NCBI GenBank assembly: GCA_013289095.1
Contig: JABDAO010000017.1
Location: 1 to 37,236 of the forward strand
DNA length: 37,236 nt
Direction: 5' to 3'
DNA from: Bacteroidota bacterium
GTDB lineage: Bacteria > Bacteroidota > Bacteroidia > Palsa-965
Numbering within the stretch: the first letter of the stretch is position 1; every line of letters starts with the position of its first letter. The position numbers and the translations under genes are program-made. The notes below the pieces were generated by a model, which saw nothing but the letters and a program-made list of their open reading frames with translations, was not told the DNA's origin and did not search any database. Shown here one piece after another: positions 24,711 to 33,624 of this stretch.

Positions 24711-25508
24711 CTAGAGCTTTTCAGAGGCGTTAGGACCAAGATTTTTGAGCAGGGCAATCCCTACCAGAAGGAAAAAGCAGGCATAGACCAGGTCAAATCC
24801 CATGAGTTGCCAATCCGGGCTTTTGTTCTCCATCAGTATGGTGCGGGTGTTTGCGATAATCCCGGACAGCGGATTGATGTATTCCAGGCTTGGGAAAGAG
24901 GTGTGGAATTTTTCGACCGGATAGATAACCGGTGAAAGCCAAAACAAAACGCTACAGAGTATGCCCCAAATCTGACTAATATCTTTTGCAAACAGATACA
25001 GGTTTGAAAGAATCAGCGAAAAGCCCAACGACAAAATCATCAGCGTGAGGAGCAGCACTGGCAGAAAGACAATGTGGAAATTGAGTCGGATCGGAATAAA
25101 CTGGCAGAAGACAAAGAAAATGACGAGATTGAAGATAAAACCGATGAAATTGCTGAGAATCACAGACAGATAAATTTCGAGCTTATCCATATTTGTGTAC
25201 TCATAGAGATAGCGCTTTGTTTGTAGAATTGGGATGGTGCCAACCGTGCATTCGGCAAAATAATTGAAAAGGATGATTCCAAGAAAGACGAAGGGAACAT
25301 AGTTTGGGGTGCCGATCTTCATGATTATTTTGAAGGCGACATAATAGACAGCAACATCAGAAATAGGCTTCATCAGCGCCCATAATAACCCCATCTTATT
25401 CTCATAATACCGGAGTTTAAACTCGATCTTGGCCATGAGCCAAATGCGCTCTGATTTATTCGTATGCTTAAACCAACCTTTCACATAATCACTTAATGAT
25501 AACTGCAT
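24711..25508 (-). CDS. ABC-2 type polysaccharide export permease (Wzm-like)
   Basis: A 265-residue inner-membrane permease with about six hydrophobic helices after an amphipathic N-terminus ('LMAKIEFKLRYYENKMGLLWALMKPI'), the interface-helix pattern of Wzm/TagG/KpsM proteins. It forms the channel through which the ATPase encoded next pushes an undecaprenyl-linked glycan. Helices include 'VPFVFLGIILFNYFAE', 'NFIGFIFNLVIFFVFCQ', 'IVFLPVLLLTLMILSLGFSLILSNLYLF' and 'FLLVGIALL'; the 'LFWLSPVIYP' re-entrant-type motif is typical. Start at 25508 lies about 100 nt from a perfect minus-strand -7 element. First gene of the wzm-wzt pair, divergent from the WbsX fusion. Confidence 0.9.
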   Translation of the reverse strand: MQLSLSDYVKGWFKHTNKSERIWLMAKIEFKLRYYENKMGLLWALMKPISDVAVYYVAFKIIMKIGTPNYVPFVFLGIILFNYFAECTVGTIPILQTKRYLYEYTNMDKLEIYLSVILSNFIGFIFNLVIFFVFCQFIPIRLNFHIVFLPVLLLTLMILSLGFSLILSNLYLFAKDISQIWGILCSVLFWLSPVIYPVEKFHTSFPSLEYINPLSGIIANTRTILMENKSPDWQLMGFDLVYACFFLLVGIALLKNLGPNASEKL

Positions 25509-25610
25509 CTAACGCTGTATTTGTGGATATAAAAGCCGGGCAATACCTGTATTGATTCGATGAATATCAGCCAATTCAAACGACACAATCTTTATTTGAA
25601 TGGTGAATTG

Positions 25611-25618
25611 CAAATATA
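25611..25618 (-). promoter_or_regulatory. -7 element of wzm-wzt
   Basis: TATATTTG (minus strand) followed by GC, a perfect TAnnTTTG, gives a leader of about 95 nt to the wzm ATG. No clear -33. Confidence 0.55.
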
Positions 25619-25905
25619 GAATAAATTCCGGGATAGCCGGAGTACAGGTAATCTCCAAAATCTCCAAATCAGCTGCTCATTCTGACATGAATCGAGAATG
25701 ACAGACAACCGTTGTTCCTTACGAAACACATAGTCTGTAAAGCCATTAGGTTGAGGATAGTCGACAGGCTTCTGTTTTAGATGGAGAGATGGTAAGGAGT
25801 GTACAAAGAAACCCTGAAAGAGAACATCCATCTGAGTTTTCCTGAAATCAGCCTTCCCTGCTTTATTCCCTATGGTTTGCGAGAGAAAGCAAGTGCTTTT
25901 ATTCC
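25619..25905. other. Divergent intergenic region of the glycan locus
   Basis: The space between the two divergent -7 elements holds no supported gene. The 122-codon minus frame at 25592-25960 runs across both promoters and the WbsX start and has no recognisable domain. A shared operator for both operons could lie here but none was recognised. Confidence 0.4.
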
Positions 25906-25913
25906 TATATTTG
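25906..25913 (+). promoter_or_regulatory. -7 element of the WbsX-RgpF gene; decides its start
   Basis: TATATTTG, perfect TAnnTTTG, lies 18 bp before the ATG at 25932. Because it lies inside the longer track ORF (25872), the ATG at 25932 is the likely start. Confidence 0.6.
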
Positions 25914-25931
25914 CCATCAAACACGCTATTC

Positions 25932-28646
25932 ATGTTGCAGGCTGTCCCCAAAAGGTTCAAACTTTTTCTGAAGAATATTTATTTTTTCTTTTATCTGAAT
26001 GATGCAGAGGAACGTGAAAAGCTGATTCTCATTGGTGATTCAGGTTTGTTTGATTTGGAGTACTATAACAGTCAGTTAAAATTCTCCTTTTTAACCCAGT
26101 GCGGAGCGATTACCCATTATCTCAAAAAAGGGTATAAATTGAGCGTAAACCCGAATCCCTACTTCGATACGAAGTATTACCTCGATTCTAATCCGGATGT
26201 CCGTCAGAATAATAAAAACCCGCTTTATCACTTCCTGGTCAATGGGCACAAGGAAGACCGCAACCCGAACATGGAGTTCAATACCCAACTCTATATTCTC
26301 CTGCATAAGGATGAACTTCAAACACGAAAATTAAATCCGCTTTTTCACTTCATTCAGCACAACCCTGTCGGAAAAACGTTCGGAAATAACGCTACCCCCA
26401 AAGAGGCGCTGGCCAATGGAAAGAATAAACCGTCAGCCCCCAACCTGATTGAATCTATCAAAAATAAAAACAAAAGAAGCGGGATCCCGAGGCTGTTGGA
26501 GCTTGGTTTTGAATTCACGCCTGCCGAAGCTTTTGATGAAGAATACTACCTGGAACTAAATCCGGATTTAATCCATCCTGATATTATTCCTTTTCAGCAT
26601 TATATGACCCAGGGGTGGAAAGAGAACAGAAACCCAAACGCCTGGTTTGATATTCCCTATTATCTCGAAACCTATAAGGATGTAAAAGACTTAGAGCTTG
26701 AGCCGCTTACACACTATCTGCTTGTTGGAAAAGAACAGGGCCGAACGTTTAAAAAGGTGGAGCATGGCAATGTGCAGGCTTATTTTGAATTCCTCAATGT
26801 CCAGAATCAGAAACGTGAGCCTGGAATGACTACCGATTATGTAGAGTTCGAAGAGCACGTCGCGCTGCCGATCGATCTGCGCTTAATTGCTTTTTACCTG
26901 CCCCAATATCACCCCATACCCGAAAACGACAAAGCCTGGGGGAAAGGATTCACCGAGTGGACCAATGTATCGAAAGCCCTGGCCCAGTTTGGGGGCCATT
27001 ACCAACCAAGGTTACCTGGTGAGTTGGGATACTACGACCTACGTCTGATCGATATTCAGCGCAGACAAATAGAGCTTGCTAAAAATTATGGACTTCATGG
27101 ATTCTGTTATCATTACTATTGGTTTGGCGGTCAGAAGGTCATTGACAGGCCGTTGCAACAGATTTTAGACAATAAAGACCTCGATTTTCCATTCTGTATC
27201 AACTGGGCAAATGAAAACTGGACCCGCAGGTGGGATGGGCTGGATCAGGAGGTGATCCTCAAACAGAACCATTCTCCCGAAGACGATCTGGCCTTCCTCG
27301 AAGAAATTAAACCGATCCTGCTCGATAAGCGGTATATACGTGTAAACGGAAAGCCACTCCTGATGATTTACCGGCCTACGTTGTTTCCTGACATCAAGGA
27401 AACAGTGGCGCGTTGGAGAAAACATGCACAAAAAATCGGCATCGGCAACATCTATTTAGTGCTTGCCCACTCCTTCGATAAACAGGATCCAAGGGAAATA
27501 GGCTTTGATGCAGCTACAGAATTTGCACCCAATAATTTTAATGTAAAAGATGTAACCCATACACTCAGCCTCTTCAATTCGAAATACAGTGGGCGGGTGT
27601 ACGATTATAAATCGGCCATCAATTACAGTGTGGATTACAAAGAGCCGACGTATACCAAATTCAGAGGTGTCTGTCCGAGCTGGGATAACGAGGCGAGAAA
27701 ACCTGGGAAAGGTTCAACTTTTGTAAACAGTACCCCTCTGTTGTATATGAAATGGATGGAATACGTCTGTTTTTATACAAATCAACACCGTGCGGGGGAT
27801 GAAAAAATTGTGTTCGTCAATGCCTGGAACGAATGGGGCGAAGCAGCCTATCTGGAACCAGACCGGAAATTCGGATATGCTTATTTGGAAGCTACCTATA
27901 CCGTATTGAGAAAATTCAACAGGGATAAACTGAAGCTGCTGTTCGACACACAAAACACACAGAAAAAATCAGATACCGCCGTAGTCCTGCACTTGTATTA
28001 TATGGATCTGTGGGACGACATCAAACTGGAGCTGGACCACTTCAAGGGCGATGTTGATCTGTATGTGAACGTAATCAGTAAAGCATCCATCGAGGAGATC
28101 CGGAAAATTCAGAACGATTTTCCGCTTGCCAAAATCTATACCTTCGAAAATCGGGGAAGGGACGTACTTCCATTCTTGAAAATACTGAAAATTATTCTGC
28201 CCTTAAAGTATAAGTATGTGTGCAAGATACACAGCAAAAAATCCTTGCACCGTATAGACGGCGATAATTGGAGAAATCACCTGATCCGAAGCCTCATCGG
28301 CTCGCCTGAACGGATCAAGGAGGCCACTGCCAGACTTGATGACAACGTTGGGGTGCTCGTAGCCAGGGGAAATCTTTTTTCATACAAAGAATGGATGGGG
28401 TCGAACTCGGAGATGATAAACCGGTTCGCTGAAAAAACAAAGCTCCAGGTACCCGATGACTTTACATTTCCGGCCGGATCCATGTTCTGGTGCAAGCCTG
28501 CCGTTTTCTCCAAACTCCTGCAGGGGATGGATGAAAGTGATTTTATCCTCGAAGAGGGCCAGTTGGACGGCACCATTGCTCATGCCTGCGAACGAATTGT
28601 AGGATTGCTTTGTATTTCCGAAAAACTCAAGATAGAAGAAATTTAA
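25932..28646 (+). CDS. WbsX-RgpF fusion glycan-synthesis protein with N-terminal repeat array
   Basis: A 904-residue cytoplasmic glycan-synthesis protein. Residues about 40-273 hold five copies of a 35-40-residue motif, 'FDxxYYLxxNPDVxxxxxxPLxHYLxxGxxExRxPN'. Residues about 310-660 are the WbsX domain (Pfam Glyco_tran_WbsX, GH99-like barrel) found in O-antigen clusters: 'RLIAFYLPQYHPIPEND', 'GKGFTEWTNV', 'NYGLHGFCYHYYWFGG', 'FCINWANENWTRRWDG', 'FVNAWNEWGEAAYLEPD'. The last 220 residues match rhamnan synthesis protein F (RgpF): 'YTFENRGRDVLPFLKIL', 'YVCKIHSKKSLHRIDGDNWR', 'FPAGSMFWCKPAVF'. Probably transfers or processes sugars on an O-antigen-like chain. The gene leads a plus-strand operon with the next methyltransferase (2-nt gap). 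Exact sugar unknown. Confidence 0.85.
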   Translation: MLQAVPKRFKLFLKNIYFFFYLNDAEEREKLILIGDSGLFDLEYYNSQLKFSFLTQCGAITHYLKKGYKLSVNPNPYFDTKYYLDSNPDVRQNNKNPLYHFLVNGHKEDRNPNMEFNTQLYILLHKDELQTRKLNPLFHFIQHNPVGKTFGNNATPKEALANGKNKPSAPNLIESIKNKNKRSGIPRLLELGFEFTPAEAFDEEYYLELNPDLIHPDIIPFQHYMTQGWKENRNPNAWFDIPYYLETYKDVKDLELEPLTHYLLVGKEQGRTFKKVEHGNVQAYFEFLNVQNQKREPGMTTDYVEFEEHVALPIDLRLIAFYLPQYHPIPENDKAWGKGFTEWTNVSKALAQFGGHYQPRLPGELGYYDLRLIDIQRRQIELAKNYGLHGFCYHYYWFGGQKVIDRPLQQILDNKDLDFPFCINWANENWTRRWDGLDQEVILKQNHSPEDDLAFLEEIKPILLDKRYIRVNGKPLLMIYRPTLFPDIKETVARWRKHAQKIGIGNIYLVLAHSFDKQDPREIGFDAATEFAPNNFNVKDVTHTLSLFNSKYSGRVYDYKSAINYSVDYKEPTYTKFRGVCPSWDNEARKPGKGSTFVNSTPLLYMKWMEYVCFYTNQHRAGDEKIVFVNAWNEWGEAAYLEPDRKFGYAYLEATYTVLRKFNRDKLKLLFDTQNTQKKSDTAVVLHLYYMDLWDDIKLELDHFKGDVDLYVNVISKASIEEIRKIQNDFPLAKIYTFENRGRDVLPFLKILKIILPLKYKYVCKIHSKKSLHRIDGDNWRNHLIRSLIGSPERIKEATARLDDNVGVLVARGNLFSYKEWMGSNSEMINRFAEKTKLQVPDDFTFPAGSMFWCKPAVFSKLLQGMDESDFILEEGQLDGTIAHACERIVGLLCISEKLKIEEI
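26049..26750 (+). repeat. Five FDxxYYLxxNPDV repeats in the WbsX protein
   Basis: Copies begin at FDLEYY, FDTKYYLDSNPDV, FNTQLYILLHKDE, FDEEYYLELNPDL and FDIPYYLETYKDV. A basic low-complexity linker ('IESIKNKNKRSG' region) separates copies three and four. Copies two and four are the best conserved; one, three and five are degenerate. The motif is known from other large glycosyltransferases; its role is unclear. Confidence 0.75.
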
Positions 28647-28648
28647 AC

Positions 28649-29479
28649 ATGGGATCAGGTTCTTTTAGGTACCTTACCTCGCTATTCAACCGAAGGGTGA
28701 TAGCGAAAAAGAACATGAGCACATTTCAAAAAAAAACAAGTCAAGTCCTGGAACTCCCGTTCCCGAATGCCTTCTATTTCTCTCAGGAGGGCTATTGTGG
28801 GTGTTGTAATCAGGACGTAATCTTTGAGTCAAAGACAAGCTGGTTACGGGATTGGTTCTTTTGTTCAAATTGTGCTTCCATGCCCCGGGAACGCGCGCTG
28901 ATCAAAGTCATCGAAGAGTCCTACCCAAACTGGAGAAATCTGCTGATACATGAGTCGTCTCCGGCCTATCGCGGTGTGAGCGAAAAAATGCAAAAAGAAT
29001 GTATGGGGTATACCTCTTCCCAGTATTTCCCGGGCCAACCCTTTGGCTCGATGGTACAGAATTACCGCAACGAAAACCTGGAGGAACAAACATTCCCGGA
29101 TGAATCGTTCGATCTGATCGTCACACAGGATGTCATGGAGCATATCTACAATCCGGAAAAAGCATTTTCTGAAATTGCACGTACACTGAAAAGGGGAGGG
29201 GCGCATATTTTTACTGTGCCGATGATTAATAAACACATGAAAACAGAGGTTTGGGCCACCCTTGATCCTTCCGGTAATCCGTTGTTTTTGAAAGAGCCGG
29301 AATATCACAGCAACCCTGTAAATCCGCTTGGATCTCCGGTCACGATGCATTGGGGCTTTGATATTGTCAACTTTATTCGTGAAAAAAGCGGATTGGAAAC
29401 AACCATTGTCCATCTCGATGATATCCGACTTGGAATCCGCGCCGAATACATCGAAGTGTTAGTCAGCCGGAAAAATTGA
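28649..29479 (+). CDS. SAM-dependent methyltransferase with N-terminal zinc ribbon
   Basis: A 276-residue cytosolic class I methyltransferase. An N-terminal treble-cysteine pair, 'GYCGCCNQDV' and 'FFCSNCASMPRERAL', suggests a zinc ribbon; then 'ESFDLIVTQDVMEHIYNPEKAF' and 'RTLKRGGAHIFTVPM' mark the Rossmann methyltransferase. Motif I is weak ('NLLIHESSPAYRG'), as in other glycan-cluster members with this zinc ribbon. It may methylate a sugar of the exported glycan or a lipid-linked intermediate. The track start (28610) lies inside the WbsX gene; the ATG at 28649 is 2 nt after that gene's stop and is preferred. An alternative ATG is at 28715. Confidence 0.8.
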   Translation: MGSGSFRYLTSLFNRRVIAKKNMSTFQKKTSQVLELPFPNAFYFSQEGYCGCCNQDVIFESKTSWLRDWFFCSNCASMPRERALIKVIEESYPNWRNLLIHESSPAYRGVSEKMQKECMGYTSSQYFPGQPFGSMVQNYRNENLEEQTFPDESFDLIVTQDVMEHIYNPEKAFSEIARTLKRGGAHIFTVPMINKHMKTEVWATLDPSGNPLFLKEPEYHSNPVNPLGSPVTMHWGFDIVNFIREKSGLETTIVHLDDIRLGIRAEYIEVLVSRKN

Positions 29480-29576
29480 GAAGAGAATGAATTTACAAAC
29501 AGGAAAAACCGGCGACATTCAAATTCCAACTTGTGTATCCAAACCTGTTCTCCTTATTAATTTCCCCCATTAACAA

Positions 29577-30317
29577 ATGACCGTTCAGGGACGAAGTTTC
29601 AAAATAGCCGTTTTTGTTCATTTGTTTTACACCCACAGCTATGTTGAATTTCAGTCAATTCTCAGCGGGCTGAAGAACCTTGATCCACTTTATTTGTTCA
29701 ATATCGGCCCCAGCCCGGAACCCCACGCCCTGATAGAACAGATCAAGACCGATTTCCCTGGGGCACTGGTACTCCAGAGCCCGAACATAGGAAAAGACAT
29801 AGGCGGAAAACTGGCTCTACTCGACCTCTACCTGTCTTCCGGGGTGAAAAGCGATTTATTTATTTTTCTCCATGATAAAGTAAGTCCCCAGATCCTGAAT
29901 GGAGAAAAATGGAGAAATCAATTACTTAAAATTGTCAGGACTGACACCTGCGCAGAGATCGTGAATCTGTTCAACCAGTGTCCACAGCTCGGACTTGTTG
30001 GCGCCTCTGAACATCTGAGTAATGAATATAATCCTGAAAACCGCAATTTTAATTCGACCAATAATTTGATTTTAAAGGAATACATCCACAAGTTTGGACT
30101 CTCTCTAACCGACTATACATTCATAGCCGGTAACATGTTTTGGGTGAGAAGCCGTATCTATGAAGATTTTTTTAATAAATTTCGTCCTCTGCAGCTCCGG
30201 GCAGGACTCGAAAAAGGAAATGTAACCGATGCCGAAACAGGCACACACACGCATTCCCTGGAGCGGATTTTCAGCTGGATTGCACAGAGTCAGGGGTATC
30301 AAATTAAAGGTGTGTAA
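29577..30317 (+). CDS. Stand-alone RgpF-like (rhamnan synthesis protein F) protein
   Basis: A 246-residue protein resembling the C-terminal domain of the upstream WbsX fusion: 'VFVHLFYTHSYVEFQSIL' at the start, 'NIGKDIGGKLALLDLYL' paralleling NRGRDVLPFLKIL, 'FLHDKVSPQILNGEKWRNQLL' paralleling the KIHSKKS block, and 'IAGNMFWVRSRIY' paralleling AGSMFWCKPAV. RgpF-family proteins act in rhamnose-glucose polysaccharide assembly and are usually treated as glycosyltransferases, so this likely works on the same glycan. No membrane helix or signal peptide. It follows the zinc-ribbon methyltransferase by 97 nt and precedes the next gene by 3 nt. Confidence 0.75.
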   Translation: MTVQGRSFKIAVFVHLFYTHSYVEFQSILSGLKNLDPLYLFNIGPSPEPHALIEQIKTDFPGALVLQSPNIGKDIGGKLALLDLYLSSGVKSDLFIFLHDKVSPQILNGEKWRNQLLKIVRTDTCAEIVNLFNQCPQLGLVGASEHLSNEYNPENRNFNSTNNLILKEYIHKFGLSLTDYTFIAGNMFWVRSRIYEDFFNKFRPLQLRAGLEKGNVTDAETGTHTHSLERIFSWIAQSQGYQIKGV

Positions 30318-30320
30318 GCC

Positions 30321-31193
30321 ATGTTCCTAAAACCGGTATTCATCAGCTCAGCAGGTAGGTTCACTGATAAGGTGCTCCACGAAAAGGATGCCACGTACGC
30401 TATCAGGCTTACGCCCGAAGCGCTTTGGTCTGCTCACAACTCCGTTTTCGAGACTTATTTTCAGTCTCCTGATCCTTGTTCAGTCTGCCTGGATCTCACA
30501 AAAACAAAGCGCTTAACGGAACAAGAACTGCAGTTGATCGAACAGGGTATTGCCCGGGTTTCATTCAGCCCCAGCTATTTGAAACACGGGGATGCGCCTG
30601 TTATTTTATTACTCACAAGCCAGGATTCGGATCAACAGTTTATAGACCTGGTAAAGAAAAGAATAGAATCGACGTTGCTTGCCCAGGGCTTTGAATTAGC
30701 ACTCCTATTTGCATTAACAGACGGTCTTCAAAACATACAGCAGAACGTTGAGAGGTGTTATTACCTCAATCTGACGCATGGTGACTTGCCCACAAATTTG
30801 GTACGGATAAATGAACTTTACGAGGAGAATATCGTCATGAATGCCTTCTTTTTTATGAATTGCAGTGAAAATACGGAGTGTTTTCAGATTATTCAGGAGA
30901 TAGTGCTTGCTGAACAACGTTTTGCTGCGAGAAAACCTACGGTCTATGCATTGATGCAACAGCTGCAAGCTCTCGAAGCAGAACGTGATCTGTTGATTTC
31001 GGAAAACAAACGTACTCAGGTTCTGGTACAAGATGGCTCAAATTATCTGAAACAATTGAAACAGGATGCGGGTTCAACGATTTTGTGGTGGGAAAATGAA
31101 AATCAAAAGATCATCCGTTTTTATCAGACCGAGTATGAATCCTTGCCTTTATGGTATAAACGGTTTGGGCATTTGATAAAAAAAATGTTTTGA
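30321..31193 (+). CDS. Unknown glycan-locus protein with C-terminal coiled coil (290 aa)
   Basis: Family not recognised. The first 150 residues look alpha-beta: 'RFTDKVLHEKDATYAIRLTPE', 'APVILLLTSQDSDQQFIDLVKKRIE', 'FELALLFALTD'. The last 90 form a heptad-rich helix ('MQQLQALEAERDLLISENKR') and end in 'LPLWYKRFGHLIKKMF', a basic aromatic tail similar in style to the WbdD-like protein's tail and to tails of other large glycan-assembly proteins. It is 3 nt after the RgpF-like gene, so it belongs to the same operon. A degenerate WbsX-type or partner role in assembling the synthesis complex is possible but unproven. Confidence 0.6.
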   Translation: MFLKPVFISSAGRFTDKVLHEKDATYAIRLTPEALWSAHNSVFETYFQSPDPCSVCLDLTKTKRLTEQELQLIEQGIARVSFSPSYLKHGDAPVILLLTSQDSDQQFIDLVKKRIESTLLAQGFELALLFALTDGLQNIQQNVERCYYLNLTHGDLPTNLVRINELYEENIVMNAFFFMNCSENTECFQIIQEIVLAEQRFAARKPTVYALMQQLQALEAERDLLISENKRTQVLVQDGSNYLKQLKQDAGSTILWWENENQKIIRFYQTEYESLPLWYKRFGHLIKKMF

Positions 31194-31690
31194 TGCAAGA
31201 CCATCTGGCGCATCAGTAACTTGCGATGAAATGACATACAGTTCATACCTGTTGGGGTCGTCTTTAAAAGCCTCATTTTCAATTAATTGTTTGTATAATT
31301 AGCATTATGTTAAATGCTAACTGCCTTATCTCCATTCAATTAAATTCAAACAACCCCGCCTTCAACCGCTGTTCAGCCTCATTTCCAGGTACCACGGCAA
31401 GCGCACGTTCAGGCTACTCAATCCAGGTGTTTCCTCTCTGTATCATTGTCCTGGTATTGATCGGTTTTACGGAAGGCATAACCGGCCTTTCGCTCGACGA
31501 TTCTGAACCGAGGCATGCGTGTTCTATTCAGCCTCAAAAACCAGTCTGTTACGAATCCGTCTATCCTGCAAAATAACCGCTTAGGTCTGCAAATACCTGC
31601 ATTCGTCCTCATTCTCCTTTGGGCCGGGATTCATTTCAAACAAATCCTGTAAATTCACGCCGGTTTAGTTCTAACGTATCTCCCAGAAAT
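31194..31690. other. Non-genic stretch before the S9 peptidase
   Basis: About 500 bases. The 89-codon frame at 31307-31576 has one hydrophobic run (FPLCIIVLVLIGF) but no promoter, family or coherent composition, so it is not called. No strong terminator after the glycan operon and no perfect TAnnTTTG before the peptidase were found. Confidence 0.45.
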
Positions 31691-33607
31691 ATGAAAAAAA
31701 TTGTTGGCATCCTTTCGTTTTGTAGCCTGCTCCAGACGGTGCAAGCTCAAAAAACCATGACCACTGAAATGCTCATACAACTGGGTAAGGTAAGTACAGC
31801 GGGTATCAGCGCTGATGGCAAATCGGTGATCTACACCGTAAAAACCTATAGCATTGCCGACGATAAGGCAACCCGTAAGCAATTCTCCATACCGCTTGCC
31901 GGTGGAACTGCTGTAGAGATTAAAAGTGTGGATGGGATGTTTCCGGATGAAAAACTTGCAAAAGACGGAAAACACAGCATCGCCTCGAAAGATATCAAGG
32001 TGAAAAAAGTATACGGTAAAGACTTTTATCCGGCCCTCACCAAGTCGGATGTCATGATCTACGACGATCTGAACTACCGCCATTGGGATACCTGGGAAGA
32101 CGGGGCGTACGGCCATGTATTTGTCTATACCCTCTCCTCAGACAAGAAGATTACCGACAGCATCGATATCATGCTCAATGAACCCTATGACTGTCCGCAA
32201 AAACCCTATGGGGGCGATGAAGATTATGTCTGGAATCCAAATGGTAAGGAAGTGGTATACTGTACCAAGAAAAAATACGGTAAGGAATATGCACTCAGCA
32301 CCAATACCGATCTGTATTCATATAACCTGGAAACAGCAAAGACTACGAATCTTACCGCAGGTATGGAAGGGTATGATACCAAACCATCTTTCTCAACAAC
32401 AGGTTCTATGGCCTGGCTGAGTATGAAGACAGATGGATATGAATCTGACAAAAATGACATTTTTGTGCTCAACGGCTCCAGCAAATTAAACCTGACTAAA
32501 GATTGGGACGGGACCGTGAACGATTACCGCTGGAGTGCTGATGGAAAGACCATCTTCTTTACCGCTGCCGTTGACGGAACAGTACAACTTCTGGAAGTGA
32601 ATTGCCCGACCGATGGAAAAACGGTCGCGGTAGTAAAACAGATTACAAATGGCGACTACGACATTCACAATATTGCCGGACAAACAGGTTCAACATTGGT
32701 ACTGGAGCGTACAGATATGAACCATGCCGTAGAAATTTATACACTCGACCTGAAGACAAAAGAATTAAAACAGCTTACTCATGTAAACGATGAGGTTTAC
32801 AAATCTATTTCACTGCCGCAAATCGAAAAGAGGTATGTAACGGCCACCGACGGACAAAAAATGCTGGTCTGGGTGGTGCTCCCACCTGATTTCGACAAAA
32901 CAAAGAAATACCCAACCTTGTTGTATTGCCAGGGAGGGCCTCAGTCGCCATTGACTCAGTTTTATTCCTACCGCTGGAATTTCCAGTTGATGGCTTCCAA
33001 AGGCTATATCATCGTAGCGCCTAACCGAAGAGGGATGCCGGGCCACGGGGTGAAATGGAATGAACAGATCAGCCGCGATTATGGGGGCCAGAATATGAAA
33101 GACTATCTCATCTCGATCGATGAACTTTCGAAAGAACCGTATGTTGACAAAAACCGGCTCGGTTGCGTTGGCGCCAGTTATGGTGGATATTCGGTGTACT
33201 TCCTTGCAGGTATGCATGAAAAACGTTTTAAGACCTTTATCGCCCACGATGGTATTTTCGACTGGCGCGCCATGTACGGCACCACCGAGGAAATCTGGTT
33301 TGTGAACCAGGATCTGGGTGGCGCTTATTGGGACAAGACCAATGCCTCTGCCCAGAAAAGCTATGAACAGTTCAACCCGGTGAATTATGTCAAGAAATGG
33401 GATACCCCGATGCTTATCATCCAGGGAGGAAAAGATTACCGGGTGCCGATCGAACAAGGCCTTGGAGCATTCCAGGCAGCACAATTGCAGGGAATCAAGA
33501 GCAAATTGCTTTATTTCCCCAATGAGAACCACTGGATCCTGAAAGATCAGGATGCATTGGTCTGGCAGAACGAATTTTATAAATGGCTGGATGAAACGTT
33601 AAAGTAA
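31691..33607 (+). CDS. Exported S9 family serine peptidase (prolyl oligopeptidase/DPP IV-like)
   Basis: A 638-residue peptidase with a signal peptide (MKKIVGILSFCSLLQTVQAQ), so periplasmic or surface-exposed. An N-terminal beta-propeller of about 370 residues ('GISADGKSVIYTVK', 'WNPNGKEVVYC', 'YRWSADGKTIFFTA') precedes the alpha/beta-hydrolase domain. The catalytic triad is Ser496 in GASYGGYS, Asp582 in GGKDYRVP and His614 in NENHWIL. It likely releases di- or oligopeptides from peptides outside the cytoplasm; dipeptidyl versus acylaminoacyl specificity is not decided by sequence. The track begins at TTG 31619; the ATG at 31691 starts the signal peptide. A terminator follows 17 nt after the stop. 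Confidence 0.93.
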   Translation: MKKIVGILSFCSLLQTVQAQKTMTTEMLIQLGKVSTAGISADGKSVIYTVKTYSIADDKATRKQFSIPLAGGTAVEIKSVDGMFPDEKLAKDGKHSIASKDIKVKKVYGKDFYPALTKSDVMIYDDLNYRHWDTWEDGAYGHVFVYTLSSDKKITDSIDIMLNEPYDCPQKPYGGDEDYVWNPNGKEVVYCTKKKYGKEYALSTNTDLYSYNLETAKTTNLTAGMEGYDTKPSFSTTGSMAWLSMKTDGYESDKNDIFVLNGSSKLNLTKDWDGTVNDYRWSADGKTIFFTAAVDGTVQLLEVNCPTDGKTVAVVKQITNGDYDIHNIAGQTGSTLVLERTDMNHAVEIYTLDLKTKELKQLTHVNDEVYKSISLPQIEKRYVTATDGQKMLVWVVLPPDFDKTKKYPTLLYCQGGPQSPLTQFYSYRWNFQLMASKGYIIVAPNRRGMPGHGVKWNEQISRDYGGQNMKDYLISIDELSKEPYVDKNRLGCVGASYGGYSVYFLAGMHEKRFKTFIAHDGIFDWRAMYGTTEEIWFVNQDLGGAYWDKTNASAQKSYEQFNPVNYVKKWDTPMLIIQGGKDYRVPIEQGLGAFQAAQLQGIKSKLLYFPNENHWILKDQDALVWQNEFYKWLDETLK

Positions 33608-33624
33608 GATCCGCTGTTTTTACG

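Noticed and set aside
25592-25960. 122-aa minus-strand ORF between wzm and the WbsX gene
   Set aside because: It covers both divergent -7 elements and the start of the WbsX gene and has no domain.
31307-31576. 89-aa ORF before the S9 peptidase
   Set aside because: One hydrophobic stretch only; no promoter or family.
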